A stretch of 59,544 nucleotides of DNA, taken from contig NZ_JACJSD010000046.1 in NCBI RefSeq assembly GCF_014697615.1, positions 1 through 59,544 of the forward strand, given 5' to 3'. The position numbers and the translations under genes are program-made. This document shows positions 34,355 to 43,442 of this stretch, piece by piece (positions within the stretch are counted from its first letter, which is position 1; the number at the start of each line of letters is the position of its first letter). The notes under the pieces are model-generated. The model worked only from the letters and a program-made list of their open reading frames with translations. It made no database searches and was not told the DNA's origin. Origin of the DNA: Nostoc sp. FACHB-280 (GTDB lineage Bacteria > Cyanobacteriota > Cyanobacteriia > Cyanobacteriales > Nostocaceae).

Positions 34355-34900
34355 ATGTCAAATCTTGTCAAACGCCAATCTCGTCAACTCAAAAAACGCC
34401 GACCTTTTGGTTTATTTTTGGTCATTGTGGCTTGGAGTCTGATTATGGGTTGGCTATTTGCTTCAGCAACTAGTGTTTACAGTGCGGCTCCCACATCAGA
34501 AATTGGTACAGTTGATGTAGTATCTGCTCAGTACAAGCTAGGACAAGAACTTTACATAGAAAATTGTGCTAAATGTCATATTGCCATCCCACCGCAGGCT
34601 TTACCGACCCAAACCTGGAAAAATCTTTTAGAAGACTCCCAGCACTACGGTGTACAACTTAAGCCGTTAGTTGACCCATCCCGAATTCTGGTGTGGCGAT
34701 ATCTGGCTAATTTCTCACGCAGCCAACTCAAAGATGAAGAAACACCCTATCGCCTGGATAAATCGCGTTTCTTCAAAGCTTTGCACCCCAAAATTGATTT
34801 ACCCCGTCCAATACAAATCAGTAGCTGCGTTAGCTGTCATCCCAGCGCCGAGGAGTTTAATTTTCGTCGCCTGTCTGCGAAGTGGGAAAATTCTAATTGA
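34355..34900 (+). CDS. membrane-anchored diheme cytochrome c
   Basis: A 181-residue electron carrier with one N-terminal membrane helix or signal anchor (about residues 19-45) and two haem c motifs: Cys-Ala-Lys-Cys-His at about residue 72 and Cys-Val-Ser-Cys-His at about residue 162. The first is followed by PPQALPTQTWKNLLEDSQHYG, as in the DHC family of diheme cytochromes. The haem part should face the periplasm or thylakoid lumen. It stands alone next to the Rrf2 gene (divergent) and converges with the Wzy-like gene. Confidence 0.85.
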   Translation: MSNLVKRQSRQLKKRRPFGLFLVIVAWSLIMGWLFASATSVYSAAPTSEIGTVDVVSAQYKLGQELYIENCAKCHIAIPPQALPTQTWKNLLEDSQHYGVQLKPLVDPSRILVWRYLANFSRSQLKDEETPYRLDKSRFFKALHPKIDLPRPIQISSCVSCHPSAEEFNFRRLSAKWENSN

Positions 34901-34943
34901 TTCTGACTTCTGAATTCTGGCTGCTGTATTCTTCTTCAATCTC

Positions 34944-36266
34944 TTAAGACTCTTCTAATACTGGCTGATTTTGCTCATAGCGTGGCTCTTGACAACCAAT
35001 GCCCATAACTAATAATCCAGGCCAGTATAAATAAACTAATATTTCTAAATTTTCACCAAAGGTATACAAAAAAAGAATCATTACAATACTTAAGCCAACT
35101 TTAGCTGTAGGGCATCTGCTATCCATTGACTTAATTAATAAATATATAAAAGTTAAACCCATCGGTATAGCTAGTGCAATAAATCCCACAATTCCTTTGA
35201 CAAACAATAAACCTGCCCAAGTATGATGTGAACCGATAGGCATGTGTTCCACAAGGTGCGGGCCATCTTCTACTACACCATGTCCCCAGATTGGAGCTTC
35301 AGCTTTCCAACGATATATAGCAATTCTTTTCAAGGCCATACGTACCCTTGTAGAACCAGCCCTCGCTGCTTTGAAACTTTCCCAAAAATTTTTTATGGCC
35401 ATAATGATTGATGGTGAGAAAATACCACCTAAATAACTAAAAAATCCTAGTCCAATTAAGATTTTGGGTCGATTCATCCCAGAGAAAATTGTTGTAAATA
35501 AAGGAATTAATACTATACAAACTTGTGCCAGACGTGACTTACAAACAAAGCACATTAATATAGCACCAATTAATCCAAACCAGCGCCACTTTTTATCTTT
35601 TTCTTGTAACGCCAGCATAAAGTAAACATTACCAACAAAACCCAAGGCTGGCCCCCAAGGGGTAAATAGTCGCCAACGTAAATCGCCTGTGCTACCGTCA
35701 ATTTCGTAAAGCGGCACGTCAAAAAATTCATTACCTGGCCCCCCTACTGCTTTGAGTGGTGATACATAGAGAATTTGGGGTAGATGCAATGAAGGAGTTA
35801 ATAGTAAAAAAGGAGTAATTAATAACGTATGAAAACCAACAATGCAAACGGCGCGATAAATAACTTGAGGTCGGATTTTTAAGCATCCTGCTAAGGGATA
35901 AAGTGCTAGTGCTGCCCAACCTTTAGCCCAACCAATAGAAGATTTAATAATTAAACCTGTTGGCAAATTATAGTCTAAATGTCCAGCTACTAATGCTATT
36001 TCCATCAAGAGCATCCCAATTACCCAAACCCAGAGAATCCAAGAAATAGAGATTTTTTCTTCGGGGGGTGTATCTGGGGTTTGAGCCAGAATTTTAATCA
36101 AGAGAAATAGTAATAGTAGCCAACCCATGAGAGCGCCAACAACATATAGCCCTCCCACCACCCAAATAAAATAAGTGTTAGCGATCGCCCACCAAACTAC
36201 TTTTTCTGGTATATTCTGCGGTTGGATATCATCGGGATTAATTTGTTTTTTGGGTTTTTTGCTCAT
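34944..36266 (-). CDS. O-antigen ligase/polymerase-like membrane protein (Wzy-like)
   Basis: A 440-residue protein with about ten to twelve membrane helices and a large non-cytoplasmic loop towards the C-terminus (ARAGSTRVRMALKRIAIYRWKAEAPIWGHGVVEDGPHLVEHMPIGSHHTWAGLLFVKGIVGF). The loop with Arg, Gly-x-Gly and His residues followed by a helix is typical of the Wzy_C/O-antigen ligase superfamily that polymerises or transfers polysaccharide repeat units. It starts one base after the stop of the chain-length gene, so it is the third gene of the reverse-strand export operon. Confidence 0.82.
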   Translation of the reverse strand: MSKKPKKQINPDDIQPQNIPEKVVWWAIANTYFIWVVGGLYVVGALMGWLLLLFLLIKILAQTPDTPPEEKISISWILWVWVIGMLLMEIALVAGHLDYNLPTGLIIKSSIGWAKGWAALALYPLAGCLKIRPQVIYRAVCIVGFHTLLITPFLLLTPSLHLPQILYVSPLKAVGGPGNEFFDVPLYEIDGSTGDLRWRLFTPWGPALGFVGNVYFMLALQEKDKKWRWFGLIGAILMCFVCKSRLAQVCIVLIPLFTTIFSGMNRPKILIGLGFFSYLGGIFSPSIIMAIKNFWESFKAARAGSTRVRMALKRIAIYRWKAEAPIWGHGVVEDGPHLVEHMPIGSHHTWAGLLFVKGIVGFIALAIPMGLTFIYLLIKSMDSRCPTAKVGLSIVMILFLYTFGENLEILVYLYWPGLLVMGIGCQEPRYEQNQPVLEES

Positions 36267-36267
36267 T

Positions 36268-37665
36268 TTAAGAAAGCCACTTTGATAGCTTGTCTAGCCA
36301 AGGTTTACGAATCCATAACAAACACAAGCCAAGGGTAGAAAACATAGAACCAGCCGCAGCGCCAGCTAAAACAAAGCCTTTTTTCGGTGCTGTGGGTTCG
36401 TCGGGTACACTCGGCTCTACCAACATTTGCGCTAAAGGATAAGCGGCAAAAATATCACCTTGTCCCAAATCTAATTTTGTTAAAGTGGAAGCAAACATCG
36501 CTTCGGCAATTTGTTCATCTCGCTTCAGGTTTTCCAGTGTTGATTGTCGTTGAGAAAGACTTTCTAAACGTTTCTCTAATCGCTGAATTTCTAAATCTAA
36601 AGTTTGAACCTGAGCTTTGAATCCTTGTTTATCAGATCGGTAAGAAACTAAATTTTGAAATAATGTATCTCGACTGGTACCACTTGTAGGTAAAGCTAAA
36701 CGGTTTAAGGCTTCTATAGTCATCTGTTTTTTTAATAACAGTTCACTGCGTTGTAATATTGCTGCTAAAGCAGATTCTTGCCTTTTAGTTTCCTTAACTA
36801 CTTGGGGATGGTTAGGGCCAAACTTAGTGATTAAAATTTCAAGACTGGCTGTCGCCTCGCTGTAGTCTTTGACATTTTGTTGAAAAATTTGGTCTACATA
36901 CAATAAAAAAGCATCTGCTGCATCTTGAGATGATAGCCCCAAATTATTTTCTAACTGTTGCAATCTCTGGCTAGTAAATTGTTCTTGGGCTTTAAGTTCT
37001 GCTCGTTGTCGGCGTAACTGCTCAATATTAGATGACAAGTTACCGACTTGATCAGGAAAACTTAAACCAGAGCGCATTTTATATTCTGAAAGATGTTGTT
37101 GTGCTTGTTCTAGTTTATGTTGAGCCGCTAGTAAAGTTTTTTCTGTCGGCCCTTTGCGCTGACTCAGTTCTCCAGAGCGTAAAAAGTTGATTTGATAGAC
37201 AATAGCTTGATACAAAGCTAAAGATTTATTCCGGGCTTCTTTGGGACTTCTGCCAGTAACTTCAAACTGCATGATTGTTGTGTTGTCTAGCAGTTTGATG
37301 CGGGGTTTACCAAATTGATCGGTGTGAATTTTAGCGATCGCAGCGGCTTTCTTTAACACTGCATCACTAGTAAAAATATATTCGTAGTTTGCTCTGGCAT
37401 CATAAGTAGAACCACCAATAGCCGAACTGCTAAAAGATGATGCTTGACCAATTCCTGGCAAGTTAACATTCACACCAAAACTTGCTCCAGATAGAATTAA
37501 AGCAAACTCGCTGGTATAAGATGGTTTGGTAACTTTTAAATATTGCAGCGATGAACTCCAAATTAATGTGTTACCGATAATACTCAAAATAAAATAACGT
37601 AACCAACGACCTTTGAGCAGATTAATAATTTTGATTTTTGGCAAAGTGGAAACTTTTTGCATCAT
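36268..37665 (-). CDS. polysaccharide co-polymerase (Wzz/GumC-like) without kinase domain
   Basis: A 465-residue inner-membrane chain-length protein. One membrane helix lies near residues 25-45 and one near 432-455, with a Wzz-type N-domain and a long coiled coil (about 165-395; EKTLLAAQHKLEQAQQHLSEYKMRSG, QRQSTLENLKRDEQIAEAMFASTLTKLD) between them. The Pro-rich stretch before the last helix (PSVPDEPTAPKKGF) is the usual family mark. No tyrosine-kinase domain follows. The first four bases overlap the end of the export gene (ATGA), so the genes are coupled. Confidence 0.87.
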   Translation of the reverse strand: MMQKVSTLPKIKIINLLKGRWLRYFILSIIGNTLIWSSSLQYLKVTKPSYTSEFALILSGASFGVNVNLPGIGQASSFSSSAIGGSTYDARANYEYIFTSDAVLKKAAAIAKIHTDQFGKPRIKLLDNTTIMQFEVTGRSPKEARNKSLALYQAIVYQINFLRSGELSQRKGPTEKTLLAAQHKLEQAQQHLSEYKMRSGLSFPDQVGNLSSNIEQLRRQRAELKAQEQFTSQRLQQLENNLGLSSQDAADAFLLYVDQIFQQNVKDYSEATASLEILITKFGPNHPQVVKETKRQESALAAILQRSELLLKKQMTIEALNRLALPTSGTSRDTLFQNLVSYRSDKQGFKAQVQTLDLEIQRLEKRLESLSQRQSTLENLKRDEQIAEAMFASTLTKLDLGQGDIFAAYPLAQMLVEPSVPDEPTAPKKGFVLAGAAAGSMFSTLGLCLLWIRKPWLDKLSKWLS

Positions 37666-38690
37666 TTGAAGATATCTCGCAGAATTGGAATCGGAGAGAG
37701 GATGGTTTTAATCACATCCTGGAATTGAATCACTCTGGAGTCATAACAAGCGACAATATCGTTGGGCTTCAAAAATGGATTGTTGGTATCATCGTTTGAT
37801 TTCATCAGCAAATTATTAACATGACGCTCTAAGTATGTAGTTTTGCCAGTTAAATGTTCGGTCGTAACTAATATGGCTTTGCGTTCTGCATTCGTTCCCC
37901 GCGTTCCGCCAGCGCAGTTAGCCGCCGCCACTGCATGAGAAAAGCGAGAACCATAGGGAAAAGATGTAGCATCACGACCAACACCAGAAACAGCGTTACC
38001 TGTAGCTGGTACCGTTAAATTCGAGATAAAAATTTTCACACCCATAGGTGTAATTGGTGAGGGACGCACCAGTTCGTTGTGCATTTGTCCGGAATCGGGA
38101 ATGATAACGCGATCGCCTGCAATTAAGGCCACATCTGCAAAGGGTTCACCTGTTAACACACCAGATAAATCAATAATCTGAGTCTGTCCTTGACGAATTA
38201 ACTGCACATTTTTAATATCGGCGGTGGGGGTAACTCCTCCAGCATCATGAATTGCTACTGTTAAATAACGGTTGTAAGCATATTGACCAGCTACCGGCAC
38301 AGGCGGTTGTGTTTTTTCTCCTAGAGAGAGGTCATTGATCATTACCCTTCCTGGGGAAAATGTGGCTCCACTGACAAACACCATAATCGGCGACCACTGC
38401 ACCACACCCACATTCACCCGCAAAAAAGACGGCTGAAAAAAACCACCATCAATTAAAGCGTGGGTAAGATTAGCTTGAACTTGCTCTGGTTCTAAGCCAG
38501 CTACAGCTAAAGGCGATAAATAAGGAATTTCCAACTTTCCATCTAAGTTGACCTCAAAAATCCCGCTAAACTCGTCACCTTCGGGAATACTCACCTTCAA
38601 GCGATCGCCTGGAGAAAGCGGTAAGGCAAAACAAGGTGTTGCGATGGTCAAGATAGCAGCGATCGCATTCAAAATTAAATATTTAAACAT
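37662..38690 (-). CDS. outer-membrane polysaccharide export protein (Wza/OPX-like)
   Basis: A 342-residue export protein with a signal peptide (MFKYLILNAIAAILTIATPCFA). The polysaccharide export domain follows (about 24-105; LSPGDRLKVSIPEGDEFSGIFEVNLDGKLEIPYLSPLAVAGLEPEQVQANL), with an SLBB-type region (about 105-215; VFVSGATFSPGRVMI, LTVAIHDAGGVTPTADIKNVQLIRQGQ). The C-terminal part is less usual and includes two Cys. It is the first gene of the reverse operon OPX-Wzz-Wzy and is divergent from the biosynthesis genes. Confidence 0.88.
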   Translation of the reverse strand: MFKYLILNAIAAILTIATPCFALPLSPGDRLKVSIPEGDEFSGIFEVNLDGKLEIPYLSPLAVAGLEPEQVQANLTHALIDGGFFQPSFLRVNVGVVQWSPIMVFVSGATFSPGRVMINDLSLGEKTQPPVPVAGQYAYNRYLTVAIHDAGGVTPTADIKNVQLIRQGQTQIIDLSGVLTGEPFADVALIAGDRVIIPDSGQMHNELVRPSPITPMGVKIFISNLTVPATGNAVSGVGRDATSFPYGSRFSHAVAAANCAGGTRGTNAERKAILVTTEHLTGKTTYLERHVNNLLMKSNDDTNNPFLKPNDIVACYDSRVIQFQDVIKTILSPIPILRDIFK

Positions 38691-39285
38691 AAACTCATCA
38701 AACCAAGCATTAATTCAGTACATAAGCATTAAACAAAGTATCTATTTGCGTAAAAATACTGTTAAGCACGTTATCCTTGTTCGTTAAAAACTATACCTCT
38801 TTTTTCTTTATGCCATCTAAATAATCAGGACGGTTTTTTAAGTTGGTATAAAACTTTTCTGATTTTGATGAACGATTATAAGCTTTATAGCTTGCTGTGA
38901 ATTTATTAAACTATGTAATTCTACTTTTGCTATCTCAGTAGAGATTAAATACTAGAAAAAAAATATACAAAAAATATTAGACAAATATCCAAAAATAGTT
39001 TATAAAAAAAATACATTCGTTTTGCATATCTGAACTACTCTTTCAATTAGCTACTGGTTACTGGAAGCAGTTAGGTTTGATGCAAAGATCAGGGTAAATC
39101 AGGCGTATGAAGCAGTGTAGGGATTTAACCCTCACAGGCACAAGAAAAATATAGCTGTCGCAGTGTAGGTTAAAACATTTTGCAAGCGTCCATTTAGCAA
39201 GAGTAATTTTCTGCCGCCTGTGTTCTGCTATGTCAAGCATCTACCAGTCACATAACTATGGAATTCACAACGCTGTTGAGCAAAC
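38691..39285. other. 595-base divergent promoter region of the exopolysaccharide locus
   Basis: Non-coding and AT-rich. It should hold promoters for the export operon (left) and the biosynthesis operon (right). A short reverse frame at 39058-39240 is not supported. No box was assigned with confidence. Confidence 0.5.
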
Positions 39286-40344
39286 ATGGGACTCACCATT
39301 GGACTGGTAAATACATATTCAACTTTAAATATTGGGGATGCGGCAATTTATAGTGCGCTGACGGCTTTAGCATCAGAGGCTCAAGTTGTAGCACAATTTC
39401 CCGATGCCCAACCAAATTACATCCCAGGATTACAGGTTTTACCCCAGATTGGGCAATGTGATGCTTATATTAGTGTGGGTGGCGATATTTTCAACAACGC
39501 CCGTGAAGGTTTAATTACCAAAACCTTTATCCGTAATTTGCTTCAGTTAAGACGATCGCCACAGCAAACCTTTGTATTTGGTCAATCAATTCCGCGATCG
39601 TGTCATGGGTTGAGTTTTCAAGCGTTGACATTTTGTTTACGTCGCTTGGCTGCTGTATGTGTGAGAGATGCGGAAAGCCATCAACGTCTAACCCAAGCTG
39701 GAGTCAACGCCATTTTATCTTTTGATGCGGCTTTTAGTTTATCAGTATGCGAACAGGCAAAAACTACAGCCAAAAATGTTTTACAAACCTTAGATATCCA
39801 ACCAGAGTCAGCCGCATTGATTTCCCTGCGTGCTTTTGACTCGATGTACAGCCATGACAATCACCAGTTTCAACAACAAATAGTGACTCTGAGTCGTAAC
39901 CTCTACAAACAAGGATATCAACCAGTACTATTAATTCAATCTCAAGCTTACGGTGCTGATAATGACTTAGCGGTAGCAGAACAAATCGCCGTACAAGTTC
40001 CAGAGTTAAAAATTTTTAATCCTTTTGTGGTGGCTCATCAGCAGTCTCATTGGCAATTGGTGATGGGAGTGTTAGCTATTTGCCGTTTAATTGTCGCCGT
40101 TCGTTATCATACGGCAGTGCTGGCAATGGCTAGTGGCAAGGTTCCGTTTAATTTGTACTACTCAAATAAGGGCAAAGATTTAACGCAACGGTTAGGAATT
40201 CCTGGGTGTAGTTTAGACAAGTTTGATCCCAATACCTATATAGATGCGATCGCTCGTACTTCTGAACAGACTTTTGATCATAATGCCATTCGTACTCAAG
40301 TCAAACAAGCTTTTAATCAATGCTGGCAAACTATCAAAGGATAA
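39286..40344 (+). CDS. polysaccharide pyruvyl transferase family protein (CsaB/WcaK-like)
   Basis: Transfers pyruvate from phosphoenolpyruvate to sugars as a ketal, adding negative charge to the polymer. Family marks in the 352 residues are the opening IGLVNTYSTLNIGDAAIYSAL, the stretch DAYISVGGDIFNN, FVFGQSIPRS, CVRDAESHQRL and the C-terminal VAVRYHTAVLAMASGKVPFNLYYSNKG. It is the first gene of the forward exopolysaccharide operon; a short glycosyltransferase follows after four bases. Confidence 0.88.
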   Translation: MGLTIGLVNTYSTLNIGDAAIYSALTALASEAQVVAQFPDAQPNYIPGLQVLPQIGQCDAYISVGGDIFNNAREGLITKTFIRNLLQLRRSPQQTFVFGQSIPRSCHGLSFQALTFCLRRLAAVCVRDAESHQRLTQAGVNAILSFDAAFSLSVCEQAKTTAKNVLQTLDIQPESAALISLRAFDSMYSHDNHQFQQQIVTLSRNLYKQGYQPVLLIQSQAYGADNDLAVAEQIAVQVPELKIFNPFVVAHQQSHWQLVMGVLAICRLIVAVRYHTAVLAMASGKVPFNLYYSNKGKDLTQRLGIPGCSLDKFDPNTYIDAIARTSEQTFDHNAIRTQVKQAFNQCWQTIKG

Positions 40345-40348
40345 TTTT

Positions 40349-40936
40349 ATGAATCAGATACATCCTGAATTTAATACAAAGCAGACTATTCAGCAGCAAA
40401 TAGGCGATCGGCCTTTTGTCTTAAATGTCAGTGACAATCTGCCCCGCAAACAGTTGGATATTCTGCTAGAAACCTATGCTCGTCTCAGATATCATCACCC
40501 AGAATTACTATTGGTGAGAGTCGGCTCAGAATGGGAACCAGAAATGCAGGCACGAATCGAGCGATTGGGCATTCGTTATGGTATCCGATTGTTCTCTCAA
40601 CTAGAACATCAAGATTTAGTAGAACTGTATCAACGCGCTGCGATCGTTCTCATCACCAACGACAGCGAAAGTTTGGATGTGCCTTTGGTTTGTGATCCCA
40701 TAGCTTTAGTTAATGAGGTTCCTGTACTGCAAGCAGTAGACAAAAATACTGTTGTTTACTGTCGAATTAGCAAGCCGGATGTTTGGGCTAACACCATTAC
40801 TCGTTTACTCAATCATCTAGTAATCTGCCAACGTAACTTTGCGTGGTGGCAGGGGGTAGGGAGAGGAGGGGAAAGATTCTCCCCCTACACCTCTGCTAAG
40901 TCTACACAGCAATGTTGGGTTGGTGAACTACAATGA
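40349..40936 (+). CDS. short, N-terminally truncated GT-B glycosyltransferase
   Basis: The ATG at 40349 follows AAAGG. The 195 residues match only the C-terminal, nucleotide-sugar-binding half of group 1 glycosyltransferases: RPFVLNVSDNLPRKQLDILLETYARL, LLLVRVGSEWEPEMQARIERLGI, LVELYQRAAIVLIT. The catalytic EGFGLP-type stretch is replaced by ESLDVPLVCDPIALVNEVPV. There is no N-domain in this or the previous gene. The C-terminus (GVGRGGERFSPYTSAKSTQQ) looks like read-through of repeat DNA. It is probably degenerate or a partner subunit. It overlaps the flippase gene by four bases. Confidence 0.7.
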   Translation: MNQIHPEFNTKQTIQQQIGDRPFVLNVSDNLPRKQLDILLETYARLRYHHPELLLVRVGSEWEPEMQARIERLGIRYGIRLFSQLEHQDLVELYQRAAIVLITNDSESLDVPLVCDPIALVNEVPVLQAVDKNTVVYCRISKPDVWANTITRLLNHLVICQRNFAWWQGVGRGGERFSPYTSAKSTQQCWVGELQ

Positions 40937-42210
40937 ACTGGACGCGAACTCTACAAAAACGTCTGTTTCAAGACCGTTTTATTCGTAATATTGGTTGGAT
41001 GGGGGCGGCAGAATTAGTAATTCGAGTGTTTAGACTTGTTACTACTGTGATTTTGGCGCGGTTTCTCAGTGCAGAAGATTATGGACTAGCCGCTATTGTC
41101 TTGATGACTTACGAATTTATTCGTGTTTTTACCCGCAATGGCATAGCCGATAAAATTATCCAAGCTGAGGCTGCGGAGGTTGAGGAATTATGCCGTACAG
41201 CTTACGGTTTGAATTGGTTACTTGCTGGTGTTTTATTCACTGTGCAGTGTTTTGCATCTTTAGCGATCGCCAAATTCTATAATAATTCCCAACTCATCCT
41301 TCCTATCTGTTCAATCGCCATTACCTATCTCATCTATCCCTTGGGAATGGTGCAAACAGCCTTAATTAGAAGAGAAAACCGCCTCAACATTTTGGCTTTG
41401 ATTACTTCGGTGCAAGTCTCGACAGATAACGTTTTAACAGCCCTCTTGGCCTTATCTGGGATGGGAATGTGGGCAATTGTCTTACCAAAGTTCCTCGTGG
41501 CTCCTATTTGGATTATTCTTGCACTGAAATATCATCCTTGGCGGATGACTGCATCTCTCAGCTTTGAGAAAGGGCGACAAATTACTTCCTTTGGTTCCCG
41601 TGTTTTAGGTATTGAGTTACTGTCTATCTTTAGAGAAAACGTAGATTATCTTTTAATTGGTCGGTTTGTCAGTGTGGAAGCTTTAGGTGTATATTATTTT
41701 GCTTTTAATGCCGGATTAGGACTGAGCCTTAGTGTAATAAATGCTATCAGGGTATCATTATTCTCTGACTTATGTGACCTCAATTCTCAAGCCAGCTTAT
41801 TTGCTCAACGTTATCTACAAAGTCTACGTAAAATCGCTGTGATTATTGTGCCACTGGTAATGTTGCAATCAAGTTTAGCTCCCTTCTACGTTCCCTTAGT
41901 ATTTGGACATCAATGGGTTGAGCGTGGAGCCTTACCAATTTTAATTTTGATTTGCTGTTCAGCTTTATCTCGTCCCTTTGCTGATGCAGCTTCCTTAATG
42001 TTCCGCGCCTTTGGTCAGCCGCAAATTGAGTTGCGTTGGAATTTAATATTTACTATATGTCTAGCCACAGCTATCTGGATAGGAACACAGTGGGGTATTG
42101 TAGGAGCCGCAATTGCAGTGATGGCAACCCACCTAACTTTGCAACCTTTATATACTCTTTGGGCGACTCGTCAGACTCTACCTAAATTTGTGCAGGAGGC
42201 GCAAGGATGA
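40933..42210 (+). CDS. polysaccharide flippase (Wzx/PST family)
   Basis: A 425-residue membrane protein with about twelve helices that should move lipid-linked repeat units across the inner membrane. Marks are the N-terminal GWMGAAELVIRVFRLVTTVILARFLSAEDYGLAAIVLMTYEFIRVF and ENVDYLLIGRFVSVEALGVYYFAFNAGL in the middle. It overlaps both neighbours by ATGA, so the run of genes is translationally coupled. Confidence 0.9.
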   Translation: MNWTRTLQKRLFQDRFIRNIGWMGAAELVIRVFRLVTTVILARFLSAEDYGLAAIVLMTYEFIRVFTRNGIADKIIQAEAAEVEELCRTAYGLNWLLAGVLFTVQCFASLAIAKFYNNSQLILPICSIAITYLIYPLGMVQTALIRRENRLNILALITSVQVSTDNVLTALLALSGMGMWAIVLPKFLVAPIWIILALKYHPWRMTASLSFEKGRQITSFGSRVLGIELLSIFRENVDYLLIGRFVSVEALGVYYFAFNAGLGLSLSVINAIRVSLFSDLCDLNSQASLFAQRYLQSLRKIAVIIVPLVMLQSSLAPFYVPLVFGHQWVERGALPILILICCSALSRPFADAASLMFRAFGQPQIELRWNLIFTICLATAIWIGTQWGIVGAAIAVMATHLTLQPLYTLWATRQTLPKFVQEAQG

Positions 42211-43160
42211 ACAAAACTAGCCCAATGGTATCGGTAATTATTCCAGCTTACAATGCGGCTCAGTTTTTACCAGATGCGATCGCCTCTGTACAACAACAAA
42301 CCTTTGCTGATTGGGAACTACTGATAGTTAACGATGGTTCTACAGATAACACAATAGAAGTTGTGCAAGAATATCAAAAAAATTGCGATCGTATTCATCT
42401 GATTAATCAACCAAATCAAGGTGTTTCCACTGCTCGCAATCATGGGGTAAAAAACAGTCAAGGTCAAATCATCGCCTTTCTTGATGCTGATGATCAATGG
42501 TATTTCGACAAACTCAGCCAACACCTAACACATCTGCAATCAAATCCCTGTTTAGGAGTCAGCTTTGCCCAAGTGGAAATTCTCAATCAGACAGGTGAAC
42601 CAACCGGACAGATTTCTAGTTCTCGCTTAACCCAATTAAAACCAGAATATTTCCTCTCGGAAAACCCTACTACCACCACTTCTAACTGGGTAATTCGCAA
42701 AGAAGTATTTACACAAGTAGGAGGATTCTGCCCCGAAATGAGTTATTCCGAAGATTTAGAATGGCTACTCAGAGTTATCTGTACAACTGATTGGCAAATA
42801 GCCGGAATTAACCAAGTTTTGACGCGCTATCGTACAAGTTCCAGTGGACTGTCCTCCCAGTTATATCGCATGGAAGCAGGCTGGAATCAACTCATAGCTA
42901 AAGCCAGAATCTATGCACCCCAACTAGTTGAGCATCACTTTGCTTTAGCCCAAGCTGTACATCTGCGTTATTTGGCTCGCCGGGCTTTTCGCTTGAAATT
43001 ACCTGCTAAAGTCGGTATTGATTTTATCAGTCGTGCCTTACATTCAGATTGGCGACTGCTATTTCATCAACCGCAACGTACTTTCTTAACTTTGGTAGCA
43101 GTATTAGCAACGTTGGTAGGTGACAGGTTACAGGTTACAGGTGATAGGTTACAGAGTTAA
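42207..43160 (+). CDS. family 2 glycosyltransferase with repeat-derived C-terminus
   Basis: A 317-residue GT-A transferase. Marks are VSVIIPAYNAAQFLPDAIASVQQQTFADWELLIVNDGSTDNT at the start and FLDADDQW (the metal-binding Asp pair) at about residue 92. A later GluAspLeuGlu-Trp motif (YSEDLEWLLRV) is the usual acceptor-side base region. The last 13 residues (GDRLQVTGDRLQS) are encoded by heptamer repeats. It shares most of its length with the next glycosyltransferase, so the two are probably paralogues. Confidence 0.9.
   Translation: MNKTSPMVSVIIPAYNAAQFLPDAIASVQQQTFADWELLIVNDGSTDNTIEVVQEYQKNCDRIHLINQPNQGVSTARNHGVKNSQGQIIAFLDADDQWYFDKLSQHLTHLQSNPCLGVSFAQVEILNQTGEPTGQISSSRLTQLKPEYFLSENPTTTTSNWVIRKEVFTQVGGFCPEMSYSEDLEWLLRVICTTDWQIAGINQVLTRYRTSSSGLSSQLYRMEAGWNQLIAKARIYAPQLVEHHFALAQAVHLRYLARRAFRLKLPAKVGIDFISRALHSDWRLLFHQPQRTFLTLVAVLATLVGDRLQVTGDRLQS
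43120..43154. repeat. STRR inside the 3' end of a glycosyltransferase gene
   Basis: GTGACAG, GTTACAG, GTTACAG, GTGATAG, GTTACAG head to tail, in frame with the glycosyltransferase, ending just before its stop codon. The repeat family is the complement of that at 13980-14049. Confidence 0.9.
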
Positions 43161-43232
43161 ATTTCATCTATAACTATCAATATGAATTAGGCTCAAAACC
43201 GCTTCAATAATTGCCTTCTCCTCAAGACAATC

Positions 43233-43407
43233 GGACTTACACAACACTCCTTTAAAACTCTGATTCCACCAAAATCTAGATTAATAGAAGCCACTGCTCT
43301 AACTTCTCTCCGTGTCCTCCCGAAGTTTGCTCAACGCGGGGAACCCGCGCACGCAACTTCTCTCTGCGTCTCTGTGGTTCGATATCTGAGTACTTGAGCG
43401 TAAGTCC
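43233..43407. repeat. possible small element bounded by GGACTTAC / GTAAGTCC
   Basis: The gap between the two glycosyltransferases begins with tcggacttacacaac and ends with gcgtaagtccaaac, an inverted 8-base pair. The interior includes fragments of the dispersed repeats, such as cgaagtttgctcaacgcggg and ctctgcgtctctgtggttcg. The same ggacttacgca word begins repeat DNA at 8961. The terminal match is short, so the boundary is uncertain. Confidence 0.4.
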
Positions 43408-43442
43408 AAACGAAAATCTTCACACCAAATCAATTACACACT

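Noticed and set aside
5576-43154. Heptamer tandem repeats read as a CRISPR array
   Set aside because: Units of seven bases run head to tail with no spacers, and no cas genes are present; these are STRR sequences.
43161-43442. An insertion sequence between the two family 2 glycosyltransferases
   Set aside because: No transposase frame is present and the inverted ends are only eight bases; it is kept as a low-confidence repeat.
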